Below are positions 1-7,480 of a stretch of DNA of 10,333 nucleotides, in pieces; position 1 is the first letter of the stretch; every line of letters starts with the position of its first letter. This DNA comes from JBCBTJ01 sp964597685 (lineage in GTDB: Bacteria; Pseudomonadota; Alphaproteobacteria; Caulobacterales; Hyphomonadaceae), in assembly GCA_964597685.1 (NCBI GenBank), contig CAZQZC010000090.1:1-10333 (forward strand), given 5' to 3'. The position numbers were made by a program, and so were the translations under genes. The notes beneath the pieces were generated by a model that made no database searches, was not told the origin of the DNA, and saw only the letters and a list, made by a program, of their open reading frames with translations.

Positions 1-1748
1 CGCTCACCTTGAAATTGTCGAAGCGATCTCGGCCGATCGCTGATTTTCGGGCGGAATGCGCCCACGCGGGCACGTCGGAGGAGGCGATTGAGCGCGCCGA
101 AAAGGCGGGACTCGACACGGGCCTACGTGTCGCCCATCCGTTTATCGACGGGCTTGAGCTTCCCGTGTGGATCGCCAACTTCGTTCTCATGGGCTACGGA
201 ACCGGCGCAATTTTCGGCTGCCCTGGCCACGATCAACGTGATCTTGATTTCGCGCGTAAGTATGATTTGCGCGTGCACCCCGTCGTCCTTCCGCCTGACG
301 CCGATCCAACGACCTTCGAGGTCGCGGACGAGGCCTATACTGGGCCCGGACGGATCTACAATTCCGAGTTTCTAGACGGCCTGGCGATCGAAGAGGCGAA
401 ACGACGTGCGATCGATGAAATCGTCGGCCTCGGCCTCGGCGAGGCAACGGTGAACTACCGGCTGCGCGACTGGGGCGTGTCGCGTCAACGCTATTGGGGC
501 TGCCCGATCCCGGCGATCCATTGCGAGACCTGCGGCGTTGTCCCGGTTCCGGAAGCCGATTTGCCGGTGCGCCTTCCGGACGATGTGTCCTTCGATCAGC
601 CGGGAAATCCCCTCGAACGCCACCCGACATGGCGCAACGTCGTATGCCCTTCGTGCGGCGGCCCCGCCCGTCGCGAGACCGATACGCTGGACACCTTTGT
701 CGACAGCTCCTGGTACTTCGCCCGGTTCGCCAGCAAGAGCGATCTGGACGAGAGGTCGCATTGGCTGCCCGTCGATCAATATATCGGCGGTGTGGAGCAC
801 GCGGTGCTTCACCTGCTCTACGCCCGATTCATCACCCGCGCGATGCGCGATTGCGGCCTCGTGGACCTGCCAAGCGGCGAACCTTTCGCCGGCCTGTTCA
901 CCCAGGGCATGGTGACCCATGAGACCTATCGCTCGGCCGATGGCCGTTGGATCTCACCCAACGAAGTTGAAAAGCGCGGCGACGTCCTGGTCGATAAAGG
1001 GACCGGTGCGCCGGTCGATGTCGGCCCAATCGAAAAAATGTCGAAGTCGAAGCGGAACACGGTCGACCCCGACGCCATCGTCGACACCTATGGCGCGGAC
1101 GTGGCGCGGTTTTTCGTGTTGTCGGATTCTCCGCCGGAACGCGATGTCGAATGGTCCCAATCGGGCGTCGAAGGCGCGTCTCGCTTCGCGCAACGTGTCT
1201 GGGCCCTCTTCCGCAACGGTGCGGCGGGAGGAGACCAGCCCAAAGACGCCAGCGCAGCTTCGACGGAACTGCGTCGCCTCTCGCACAAATCGACCGCGGC
1301 GATCGACAAAGCCATTGACGAGTTCAGGTTCTACTCAGCAATCGCAACCCTCTACGAATGGCTTGGCGCGTTAAAGAAAGCCGAGAGCGATCCCGAGCTC
1401 TCCAACGCCGCGCGCCGGGAGGCTCTGACCATGTTCGCCAAGAGCCTCGCTCCATTCATGCCGCATTTGGCGGAAGAGTGCTGGGCGGTGATAGGCGGCG
1501 AAGGATTGGTCGCAGCCGCCCCGTGGCCGAAGATCGACTCGGGCTTAATTGTCGACGACAGCCTTACGCTTCCCGTCCAAGTTAACGGCAAGCGGCGCGG
1601 AGAAATCGTCGTTGCAAAAGATGCAGCGGCGGACATGGTCGAAAGTGCGGCGCTGTCTGATCCGGGGGTCGCGCCCCACCTGGATGGCAAATCGATCAAG
1701 AAAGTCATTGTCGTCCCAGGCCGGATTGTGAATATCGTTGCGTCATGA
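1..1748 (+). CDS. leuS: Leucyl-tRNA synthetase, 5'-truncated by window edge, probable frameshift near base 40
   Basis: Class I aminoacyl-tRNA synthetase that charges tRNA-Leu in the cytoplasm. About 570 C-terminal residues are present; the family is about 860-870 long, so the N-terminal part with the HIGH motif lies outside. Counting residues from the TTG at 9, the end of the CP1 editing domain is seen with GYGTGAIFGCPGHDQRD (about 62-78), including the editing-site Asp region. Next come two CxxC pairs (Cys172/175 and Cys213/216) of the zinc-binding insertion, the DTFVDSSWYFARF and EHAVLHLLYARF segments, and the KMSKSK catalytic loop (343-348, bases 1035-1052). An anticodon-binding helical domain and the C-terminal VQVNGKRRGE domain follow. 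The TTG at 9 is not a genuine start. The frame upstream of about base 40 appears to be frame 2 (see findings). The gene ends in an ATGA overlap with lptE. The family call is certain; the reading frame of the first 45 bases is not. Confidence 0.97.
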   Translation, partial: LTLKLSKRSRPIADFRAECAHAGTSEEAIERAEKAGLDTGLRVAHPFIDGLELPVWIANFVLMGYGTGAIFGCPGHDQRDLDFARKYDLRVHPVVLPPDADPTTFEVADEAYTGPGRIYNSEFLDGLAIEEAKRRAIDEIVGLGLGEATVNYRLRDWGVSRQRYWGCPIPAIHCETCGVVPVPEADLPVRLPDDVSFDQPGNPLERHPTWRNVVCPSCGGPARRETDTLDTFVDSSWYFARFASKSDLDERSHWLPVDQYIGGVEHAVLHLLYARFITRAMRDCGLVDLPSGEPFAGLFTQGMVTHETYRSADGRWISPNEVEKRGDVLVDKGTGAPVDVGPIEKMSKSKRNTVDPDAIVDTYGADVARFFVLSDSPPERDVEWSQSGVEGASRFAQRVWALFRNGAAGGDQPKDASAASTELRRLSHKSTAAIDKAIDEFRFYSAIATLYEWLGALKKAESDPELSNAARREALTMFAKSLAPFMPHLAEECWAVIGGEGLVAAAPWPKIDSGLIVDDSLTLPVQVNGKRRGEIVVAKDAAADMVESAALSDPGVAPHLDGKSIKKVIVVPGRIVNIVAS

Positions 1749-2221
1749 AACAGCTCGCGCCCCTTCTATTTGTTCTGGCCGCCATCGCGGGATGCGGCTT
1801 TCAGCCCGCCTACGCGCCAGTGGGATTTCAAGCGTCGTCCGGATCGATTGAGATTCAGCAGATCGACGGCCGCTCGGGTCATTTTTTGCGCAAGGCGCTG
1901 GTACGCGAATTGTCAGCCGGCCTCCCTGGCGTCGAGGAGGGCTCGCTCAAAGTGAGTTTGCGCGAACGGCTTGCCCGCCTCCCGCTGCAGGTTGAAGGCT
2001 CCGCGGTGCGCTCAGATTTTACAGCGTCTGGGCGATACGTCCTGGATACGGGGGACACAGCGATTTCAGGCGATGTCGAAGTCGTCGCGTCTTTCGACGA
2101 CACCTCCGCTCCGTTCTCGGATGCGACGGCGCAGCAGGACGCCGCCGAGCGGGCCATGGACTTGCTGGCCCAACGCATGACCGCCGATATGCGCGTCAAA
2201 TTGGCCGACGCCGCCTCATGA
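1745..2221 (+). CDS. lptE: LPS-assembly lipoprotein LptE
   Basis: A small outer-membrane lipoprotein of 158 residues that, in the known system, plugs the LptD beta-barrel and helps insert lipopolysaccharide into the outer leaflet. The N-terminus is a classic lipoprotein signal: positively charged start, hydrophobic stretch LLFVLAAIAG, and lipobox IAGC with the acylated Cys at 17. It is followed directly by GFQPAY, close to the CGFQPLY start typical of the family. The rest is a short alpha/beta domain with Ser/Asp-rich segments and no further membrane span. The ATG overlaps the leuS stop as ATGA (1745-1748), and no strong Shine-Dalgarno precedes it, so translational coupling to leuS is likely. 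Its own stop overlaps the holA start in the same way. Identity rests on the lipobox motif, the length, and the position between leuS and holA, where alphaproteobacteria carry lptE. The body of the protein is poorly conserved in general. Confidence 0.88.
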   Translation: MKQLAPLLFVLAAIAGCGFQPAYAPVGFQASSGSIEIQQIDGRSGHFLRKALVRELSAGLPGVEEGSLKVSLRERLARLPLQVEGSAVRSDFTASGRYVLDTGDTAISGDVEVVASFDDTSAPFSDATAQQDAAERAMDLLAQRMTADMRVKLADAAS

Positions 2222-3252
2222 AACTGGCCGGGGCCGACGCAGAACGCTTCTGCCGAACGCCGAAATCAAACATCTGGGCCGCATTGATATTCGGCGACGA
2301 CGAAGGCGTCGTCGACGATTCTGCCGCTGCGCTCAGCAGGGCCTGGTCCGAAGGCGCCGGAGGCGCCGAAATCATCGTTCTGGACGAAGACAACGCACGG
2401 CGCGAGAAGGCTCTGTTGTTCGAGTCCCTTGAGGCGCGGTCATTGCTCGGAGCAAAGAGAGTCGTAAAGCTCTCGGTAAGCGGAGATAAAATCAGTACAC
2501 TGATTTCGGAGACGATCTCAGCCGCAGAGGAAGACCCCGAACGCTTCGAAGCGAAACTCATCATCAGCGCGCCGAGCTTGCCGAAGCGATCAAAGACACG
2601 CGCCACGTTCGAAACCGCCAAACAGGCGGCTGCGCTACACCTCTTTGCCGACGACATCGCCTCACTGTCAGCACTTGCCGCGAAGGCGCTGGAAGACCAG
2701 GGCGCGGCGATCGACTCAGATGCGCTTGACGCGCTTCTGTCGGGCCTACCGGGGCATCGGGGATTGGCCAACGCGGAGATCGAAAAGTTGGCGCTCTACG
2801 CCCATGGGTTGGAGCGATCGATTTCAGTCGACGACGTTCAAAAGCTTAGGGCAGCCGACACAGACGTTCCGACACAGGATTTGCTGGCCGCCGCTCTAAA
2901 AGGGCGCACGAGCCAGGCTGAACACGCATTGTCAGCCTTGCTGGTCCGCGGCGTCTCCCCGATCACCATATTGCGCGCCATTCAACGTGACGCGGAGCGT
3001 CTGCTTGACGCGCATGGGCTCCAGGACGCCAAGAGCGGCGGTGATATCGGAATGAAGCTTCGACCGCCTGTTTTTCGATCGGCCTGGCCAGCATTCCGAG
3101 ATCTGATGGCGATTTGGACGCCCGCTAAATTGTCGCGACTTATCGAGCGCCTGTACGATTGCGAACGCGATCTGAAAACAGCCGGACGGCATGGCGACGC
3201 GCTTGTCCGCACCCTGATTATCGATATGTGCCGATCGGTCCGCCGCGTTTAA
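2218..3252 (+). CDS. holA: DNA polymerase III, delta subunit
   Basis: Delta subunit of the clamp-loader complex (344 residues, the normal size), which opens the beta sliding clamp so that it can be placed on primed DNA. The AAA+-like N-terminal domain opens with the family segment IFGDDEGVVDD (24-34), equivalent to the FGPDEGLV-type motif seen in alphaproteobacterial delta. A middle region contains GHRGLANAEIEKLALYA (179-195), the conserved part leading into the collar domain. Near the C-terminus is MKLRPPVFRSAW (279-290), corresponding to the LRPP-F signature. As expected for delta, no functional Walker A is seen. The start codon overlaps the lptE stop (ATGA, 2218-2221) without a clear Shine-Dalgarno, suggesting coupled translation. 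The gene ends convergently with parB, and the two TAA stops share bases 3249-3252. The alternative of an unrelated AAA protein is unlikely given motif order and context. Confidence 0.93.
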   Translation: MKLAGADAERFCRTPKSNIWAALIFGDDEGVVDDSAAALSRAWSEGAGGAEIIVLDEDNARREKALLFESLEARSLLGAKRVVKLSVSGDKISTLISETISAAEEDPERFEAKLIISAPSLPKRSKTRATFETAKQAAALHLFADDIASLSALAAKALEDQGAAIDSDALDALLSGLPGHRGLANAEIEKLALYAHGLERSISVDDVQKLRAADTDVPTQDLLAAALKGRTSQAEHALSALLVRGVSPITILRAIQRDAERLLDAHGLQDAKSGGDIGMKLRPPVFRSAWPAFRDLMAIWTPAKLSRLIERLYDCERDLKTAGRHGDALVRTLIIDMCRSVRRV

Positions 3253-4160
3253 CTGGACTTTCGTTTTCCGGTCAGGCGGCGGCAAACCTCGTCCAATTGC
3301 TCCAGATCACGATACTTTATCCTGAGCTCGCCGGTTTTGCCGGAATGACGAATATCGACCGCCAGCCCCAAAGCGCGCGATAGGTCCGCCTCCAAGGCCT
3401 CCGTATCGACGTCCTTGCTGGCGATCTTCGTCACCGCGCTCCGAACAGCCTCCGGATTATCCTCGCGCAGACTGCGCGCCAAAGCCTCGACTTGACGCAC
3501 GCTCATACCCGAAGATGCGGCCCGCTCGAGCAGAGCGTCTGGATCGGGGGCGCCGAGAACGGCGCGTGCGTGCCCGGCGGTCACATCGCCCCGCTTCACC
3601 AAATCGCGCGCGCGTTCCGAGAGCTTCAACAGGCGAAGCGTATTGGTGATATGGACCCGGCTCTTCCCAATGGTTGCAGCGAGCCCTTCCTGAGTCCGTC
3701 CGAACCGCCGCATCAAAGATTCGTAGGCTTCAGCCTCTTCGATGGGGTTCAGGTCAGTCCGCTGGACGTTCTCTATGATGCCTTGTTCAAGAAGCTGAAG
3801 TTCGTCGACATCCCGGACAATGGCCGGGATCGACGCCAAACCAACGCGCTTCGCCGCGCGCCAGCGGCGCTCCCCGGCGATAATTTCGTAGGACTCATCG
3901 CCGCCGGCCCGGCTCGGTCGCACGAGTATCGCTTGCAAAATTCCGTGGGCGCGTATGGATTCCGCCAACTCTCCGAGCTCAGCGTCGTCAAAGTGCTTTC
4001 TCGGCTGAGACGGGTTCGCTTTAATCTTCCCGATCGGCAGGTCAGCAACGCCAGGCCCTTCGGCGGCGGACGCAATCGGATCGGACGCCTCAACCTCGCC
4101 GATAAGCGCCGACAACCCCTTCCCCAATCGAGACGTCTTAGGTTTGCTGCTCGTCGCCAT
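3249..4160 (-). CDS. parB: Chromosome-partitioning protein ParB (CTP-dependent parS-binding clamp)
   Basis: Centromere-binding protein of 303 residues. In the known system it loads at parS, binds CTP through its N-terminal domain, closes into a sliding clamp and spreads along neighbouring DNA; it also stimulates the ParA ATPase. Visible parts: an N-terminal basic segment RLGKGLSALIG (11-21), the conserved ParA-contacting motif; the CTP-binding/arginine-rich box GERRWRA (96-102); ENVQRTDLNPIEEA (130-143); a helix-turn-helix around TQEGLAATIGKSRVHITNTLRLL (156-178, split here as TQEGLAATIG and KSRVHITNTLRLL); and a C-terminal dimerisation region ending in a Lys-rich tail. The ATG at 4160 lies 2 bases after the parA stop, with GAGGG about 10 bases upstream. 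Two matching parS sites lie upstream in rsmG and mnmG. The 3' end overlaps the holA stop convergently. No key motif is missing. Confidence 0.97.
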   Translation of the reverse strand: MATSSKPKTSRLGKGLSALIGEVEASDPIASAAEGPGVADLPIGKIKANPSQPRKHFDDAELGELAESIRAHGILQAILVRPSRAGGDESYEIIAGERRWRAAKRVGLASIPAIVRDVDELQLLEQGIIENVQRTDLNPIEEAEAYESLMRRFGRTQEGLAATIGKSRVHITNTLRLLKLSERARDLVKRGDVTAGHARAVLGAPDPDALLERAASSGMSVRQVEALARSLREDNPEAVRSAVTKIASKDVDTEALEADLSRALGLAVDIRHSGKTGELRIKYRDLEQLDEVCRRLTGKRKSS

Positions 4161-4162
4161 GC

Positions 4163-4978
4163 CTACGCCGCCCTCAGGTCACGTTCGCGTTGCAGCACTT
4201 CGGAGGCGAGCTTGATGTAAGCTTCGCTTCCCGGACAACGATAATCATACAAAAGCGCCGGCTTGCCGAACGACGGCGCTTCGGACAGACGCACATTACG
4301 TGGGATCACTGTCTCGTAAACCTTGTCGCCGAAGAAGGTGCGCACCTCGTCAGCGACCTGGTCTGAGAGATTGTTCCGACGATCGTACATCGTGAGCACA
4401 ACGCCCTGAATTTCGAGGGCCGGATTCAACCCGCTGCGCACGACCTCGACGGTGCGCAACAATTGGCTCAAACCCTCAAGCGCGAGAAACTCGCACTGTA
4501 AAGGCACCAATAGGGCGTCCGCCGCCGTCATGGCGTTCACCGTCAGCGATGACAAGGATGGCGGACAGTCGATCAGGACGAAATCATAATGCTTCAATCC
4601 TTCGGCCGCAGCGCGGTCCAAATAGGTGCGCAGGGCGTTTCGAAGCCGGTAAGAGCGATGCGCGTCATCTGCGAGCTCGGTTTCAACGCCGGACAAGTTT
4701 TCATCGCCCGGCACAACGTCAAGCCCGGGGACCAGGGTTTCGCGGACTGTTTCCTCCAAGGGGAGCCTATCCACGACGAGGTCATAGCTGGTTACCGCGC
4801 GGTCGGCACGGTCTACGCCGAGCCCCGTTGAGGCGTTGCCCTGAGCGTCGAAGTCGACGACGAGGACCTTGCGGCCTACGGCCGCCAGGGCGGTACCGAG
4901 ATTGATCGACGTGGTGGTTTTCCCCACGCCGCCTTTTTGGTTTACGACCGCGAGAATTCGCGTTGCGTCAGCCGACAC
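4163..4978 (-). CDS. parA: Chromosome-partitioning ATPase ParA (start corrected to GTG at 4978)
   Basis: Walker-type ATPase that binds DNA non-specifically as an ATP dimer and moves ParB-parS complexes apart. With the GTG start it has 271 residues: the deviant Walker A KGGVGKTT (15-22) follows the N-terminal ILAVVNQ strand; the Walker A' segment VLVVDFDAQGN carries Asp42 and Asp44; and FVLIDCPPSLSSLT is the Walker B region. It lacks the N-terminal DNA-binding extension of plasmid type Ia ParA, so it is a chromosomal (Soj-like) form. A longer open frame reaches an ATG at 5062, but the extra 28 residues (basic, FRLVATHRASYL-like) lie inside rsmG and resemble no ParA N-terminus. The GTG has a perfect GGAGGT (4989-4984) 5 bases upstream, which decides the start. 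The start overlaps the end of rsmG by 11 bases. Stop to parB ATG is 2 bases, so parAB are cotranscribed. Confidence 0.96.
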   Translation of the reverse strand: MSADATRILAVVNQKGGVGKTTTSINLGTALAAVGRKVLVVDFDAQGNASTGLGVDRADRAVTSYDLVVDRLPLEETVRETLVPGLDVVPGDENLSGVETELADDAHRSYRLRNALRTYLDRAAAEGLKHYDFVLIDCPPSLSSLTVNAMTAADALLVPLQCEFLALEGLSQLLRTVEVVRSGLNPALEIQGVVLTMYDRRNNLSDQVADEVRTFFGDKVYETVIPRNVRLSEAPSFGKPALLYDYRCPGSEAYIKLASEVLQRERDLRAA

Positions 4979-5609
4979 GGCGCACCTCCGAAATGATAAG
5001 TATGACGCCCGATGCGTCGCTACGAGACGGAATCGCTTCGTGGGTGAAGGTCCAATTTTCACGCGCCGCCGTCAATTCCTTCCCCCACTCTGACCCCTTG
5101 TGAAATACGCCCTTTGCACCGTTTTCTAGCCAAGGAGCGGCTAAATCCAAAAGACGAGGCATGGGCGCCAAGGCGCGCGACACGACACTGTCGGCCTGAA
5201 CGCCCGGTACATTGGCGATTTCGTCATTATACACATCGATATTTAGGGACGCCCCGGCGGCAGCCGCTCGAAGAAACGCAGCCTTACGCGGGCTTTTTTC
5301 GATCAACGACACTCGAGCCGCACCGCCCAAATCAGCGCGGGCCGCAGCGACGATCAGCCCGGGAAATCCGGCGCCAGACCCCAGATCAACGATGTGGTCA
5401 TCGACATTTAAGCGATCGAGGATCTGAGCGCTGTCCCACACATGGCGGCGCCAAACATGATCCCAGTCGCGCGGTCCCATCAGATTTAGTCGCGACCGCC
5501 AGGCATCAAGCGTCTCAAGGATGCAGTCGATCCGCACGAGGGTTTCACGTGAAACGCCTGACACCGCCGCAAACGACTCTCGGCCCGTCACACGCGGGAT
5601 AGACGTCAC
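4968..5609 (-). CDS. rsmG: 16S rRNA (guanine-N7) methyltransferase RsmG (GidB)
   Basis: SAM-dependent enzyme of 213 residues that, in the known family, methylates N7 of G527 in the 530 loop of 16S rRNA; loss is associated with low-level streptomycin resistance. The Rossmann SAM site is VDLGSGAGFPGL (74-85), followed by the acidic strand end SLIEKSPRKAAFL (101-113). The conserved SRALAP segment is at 144-149, then FHKGSEW at 169-175. The N-terminal VSRET (19-23) is encoded by a parS palindrome. It starts at GTG 5609, whose bases overlap the mnmG stop (GTGA, 4 bp), with no strong Shine-Dalgarno, so translation is probably coupled to mnmG. Its 3' end overlaps the parA start. Length and motifs are normal for the family; identity is secure, though the exact start could be slightly further in. 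Confidence 0.95.
   Translation of the reverse strand: MTSIPRVTGRESFAAVSGVSRETLVRIDCILETLDAWRSRLNLMGPRDWDHVWRRHVWDSAQILDRLNVDDHIVDLGSGAGFPGLIVAAARADLGGAARVSLIEKSPRKAAFLRAAAAGASLNIDVYNDEIANVPGVQADSVVSRALAPMPRLLDLAAPWLENGAKGVFHKGSEWGKELTAARENWTFTHEAIPSRSDASGVILIISEVRRVG
4979..4989 (-). promoter_or_regulatory. Ribosome binding site of parA
   Basis: Read on the minus strand, GGAGGT occupies 4989-4984, followed by 5 bases and then GTG at 4978-4976. It is the strongest Shine-Dalgarno seen in this gene cluster and sits inside the last codons of rsmG. It supports the GTG as the real parA start over the ATG at 5062. A strong own site also means parA need not depend on coupling to rsmG translation. Confidence 0.85.
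5541..5556. other. parS centromere site inside rsmG
   Basis: The 14-bp perfect palindrome GTTTCACGTGAAAC (5542-5555) matches the core of the bacterial parS consensus TGTTTCACGTGAAACA. The flanking bases are both G here, giving 14 of 16 matches. It is expected to load ParB, whose gene is 1.4 kb away. Because it lies in the rsmG coding frame it fixes the peptide Val-Ser-Arg-Glu-Thr at residues 19-23. Binding itself is inferred from the sequence match and the neighbouring parAB genes. Confidence 0.92.
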
Positions 5610-7480
5610 GCCGCCGCGCCCCGTTTGCTCCGCTTGCGCACATGGCCGAGCAATGCGGTCAGCGCCCCGGGAGTCATCCCTTCGATGCGAGACGCTTGCC
5701 CAAGCGTGGCGGGTTTAACGAGCAGCAACTTGTCCTGCAACTCCCTCGATAAGCCGCCAACACTTCGGTAATCGAGGTCGGGGGCGAGGCTCAGCGCCTC
5801 GTCCGCCCGCAAGGCTCGTATATCGGCCGCCTGGCGTTCCAAATATCCGGTGTATTGCGCTTCTATCTCAAGCTGGCGGGCGATGCCTGCAGTGACGTCG
5901 CTCAGCTCCGGCCAAGCCCGTTTCAAGTCCTCAAAGCCCAAATCGACGTAGGCTAGATAATCGAACGCCGACCGGGTTCGGCCATCCTGGTTTACCGCCC
6001 ATCCGAGCCTCCGTGCGCGCGTCGGCGACATGGAGAGGGTCTTGAGGCGGGCCCGCGCCTCTTCAAGCGCCGCTTGTTTCACGTGAAACGTCGCAGCGCG
6101 ATCTCCACGGACACAACCCAAATCCTCCCCGAGCGGGGTAAGGCGTTGATCGGCATTGTCCGCCCGCAAGCTCAGTCGGTACTCGGCTCTCGACGTGAAC
6201 ATGCGATAGGGTTCTGTCACGCCGCGCGTAACCAAATCGTCCACCATAACGCCCAGATATCCATCGGCCCGATCAAAGACAGCCCCGCTGAGCCCGCCAG
6301 CCCTCCGCGCAGCGTTGAGGCCCGCCAGCAAACCCTGGGCCGCAGCTTCCTCATACCCCGTCGTCCCGTTGATCTGCCCGGCCAAGTACAATCCCTCGAC
6401 CCTCTGTGTTTCCAGGGTGGGCTTTAGATCTCTCGGGTCGATGAAGTCATATTCTATTGCGTATCCCGGCTGGAGAATCTGCGCTGCCTTCAACCCCGGC
6501 ATCATGCGAATGAAGCGTGCTTGCAGGTCTTCCGGCAGGGCTGTGCTCACCCCGTTGGGGTAGATCACGTCGTCCGAGAGGCTCTCCGGCTCCAAGAACA
6601 CTTGGTGGCGGTCACGATCGGGAAAGCGGACAACTTTGTCCTCTATCGACGGACAGTATCGCGGCCCACGACCCGCAATCGCGCCGGAAAAGACCGGTGA
6701 GCGGTCCAAATTATCCGCAATGGCTTGATGGACCTCGGGACTTGTCCAGGTGATCCCACACGAAATCTGGGGGACTTCTATTCGATCGGTCAAAAACGAG
6801 AACGGCGTCGGGGTCTCGTCAGGCGGCTGCATCTCCAGCTCGTTCCAGTCGATCGTTCGGCCATCGAGGCGAGGCGGCGTGCCGGTCTTTAGCCGCCCGA
6901 TCGGGAATCCCAGAGAATAAAACCGATCGGCCAGCGCGATTGCCGGTCGCTCCCCCATGCGGCCCGCCGGGATGCGCCGGTCGCCGATATGGATCTCTCC
7001 CCTTAGAAAGGTCCCGGTTGTGACGACAATCGCTCCCGCCAGATAGAGCCGTCCAGATCCGCCAACGATTCCAGCGACTCGGTCGTCCTCGAGCACAAGA
7101 TCCTCTGCCGAATCCTCAATCAGCGCGAGTCGGGGATAGTCTTGCAATTCGCGTTGCATTGCCGAGCGATAGAGCGCCCGGTCAATCTGAGCCCTGGGGC
7201 CGCGCACTGCGGGCCCTTTTGAGCGATTCAAAAGTCGGAATTGGATACCAGCCTGGTCAGCCATCCGCCCCATGACCCCGTCTAGAGCGTCGATCTCGCG
7301 GACCAGGTGGCCTTTGCCCAAGCCGCCGATTGCGGGATTGCAGGACATTTCGCCGATCTTGGAGCGATCGAGCGTCACCAGAGCCGTCTTGGCGCCAAAG
7401 CGCGCAGCTGCAGCCGCGGCTTCGCAGCCGGCATGGCCGCCGCCGATAACCACGACATCAAAATTCAGCTTATCACCCAT
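5606..7480 (-). CDS. mnmG: tRNA uridine-5-carboxymethylaminomethyl modification enzyme MnmG (GidA)
   Basis: FAD- and NADH-dependent enzyme that with MnmE installs the (carboxymethyl)aminomethyl group at C5 of wobble U34 in a subset of tRNAs. From the ATG at 7480 it has 624 residues, the usual size. The N-terminal FAD fold is VVVIGGGHAGCEAA (10-23). MSCNPAIGGLGKGH lies at 45-58, the Cys of GPRYCPSIEDK is at 276, and NGTTGYEEAAAQGL (371-384) is the second FAD-contacting segment. VTEPYRMFTSRAEYRL and a helical C-terminal domain that contacts MnmE follow. The frame extends to a TTG at 7486, but AAGAGA lies 8 bases before the ATG and only 2 bases from that TTG, so I chose the ATG. Residues 465-469 (FHVKQ) are encoded by a parS site. 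Its stop overlaps the rsmG start by 4 bases; mnmE lies 57 bases upstream. Confidence 0.96.
   Translation of the reverse strand: MGDKLNFDVVVIGGGHAGCEAAAAAARFGAKTALVTLDRSKIGEMSCNPAIGGLGKGHLVREIDALDGVMGRMADQAGIQFRLLNRSKGPAVRGPRAQIDRALYRSAMQRELQDYPRLALIEDSAEDLVLEDDRVAGIVGGSGRLYLAGAIVVTTGTFLRGEIHIGDRRIPAGRMGERPAIALADRFYSLGFPIGRLKTGTPPRLDGRTIDWNELEMQPPDETPTPFSFLTDRIEVPQISCGITWTSPEVHQAIADNLDRSPVFSGAIAGRGPRYCPSIEDKVVRFPDRDRHQVFLEPESLSDDVIYPNGVSTALPEDLQARFIRMMPGLKAAQILQPGYAIEYDFIDPRDLKPTLETQRVEGLYLAGQINGTTGYEEAAAQGLLAGLNAARRAGGLSGAVFDRADGYLGVMVDDLVTRGVTEPYRMFTSRAEYRLSLRADNADQRLTPLGEDLGCVRGDRAATFHVKQAALEEARARLKTLSMSPTRARRLGWAVNQDGRTRSAFDYLAYVDLGFEDLKRAWPELSDVTAGIARQLEIEAQYTGYLERQAADIRALRADEALSLAPDLDYRSVGGLSRELQDKLLLVKPATLGQASRIEGMTPGALTALLGHVRKRSKRGAAA
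6075..6090. other. parS centromere site inside mnmG
   Basis: TGTTTCACGTGAAAC (6075-6089) followed by G matches 15 of 16 positions of the parS consensus, the better of the two sites. It lies 534 bp centre to centre from the site in rsmG. In the mnmG frame it is read as Phe-His-Val-Lys-Gln, a different frame from the rsmG copy, so the shared DNA word cannot be explained by a shared protein motif. This argues that the DNA itself is under selection. Confidence 0.94.

Noticed and set aside
372..920. Minus-strand open frame of 182 codons inside leuS
   Set aside because: It lies wholly within the unambiguous LeuRS coding region and has no recognisable domain; it is best explained by codon bias.
3331..3345. 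CCGG-TTTTG-CCGG inverted repeat near the end of parB, considered as a terminator
   Set aside because: The stem is only 4 bp, it lies within the parB coding sequence and no T-run follows on either strand.
3492..4220. Long plus-strand open frame (242 codons) antisense to parB and the end of parA
   Set aside because: It is a shadow of parB in GC-rich DNA: no family motif, no ribosome binding site, and low-complexity Arg/Pro/Gly composition typical of antisense frames.
6711..6719. TTATCCGCA, one mismatch from the DnaA box TTATCCACA
   Set aside because: A single isolated near-match inside mnmG, without a cluster of boxes or an AT-rich unwinding stretch, does not support a replication origin here.
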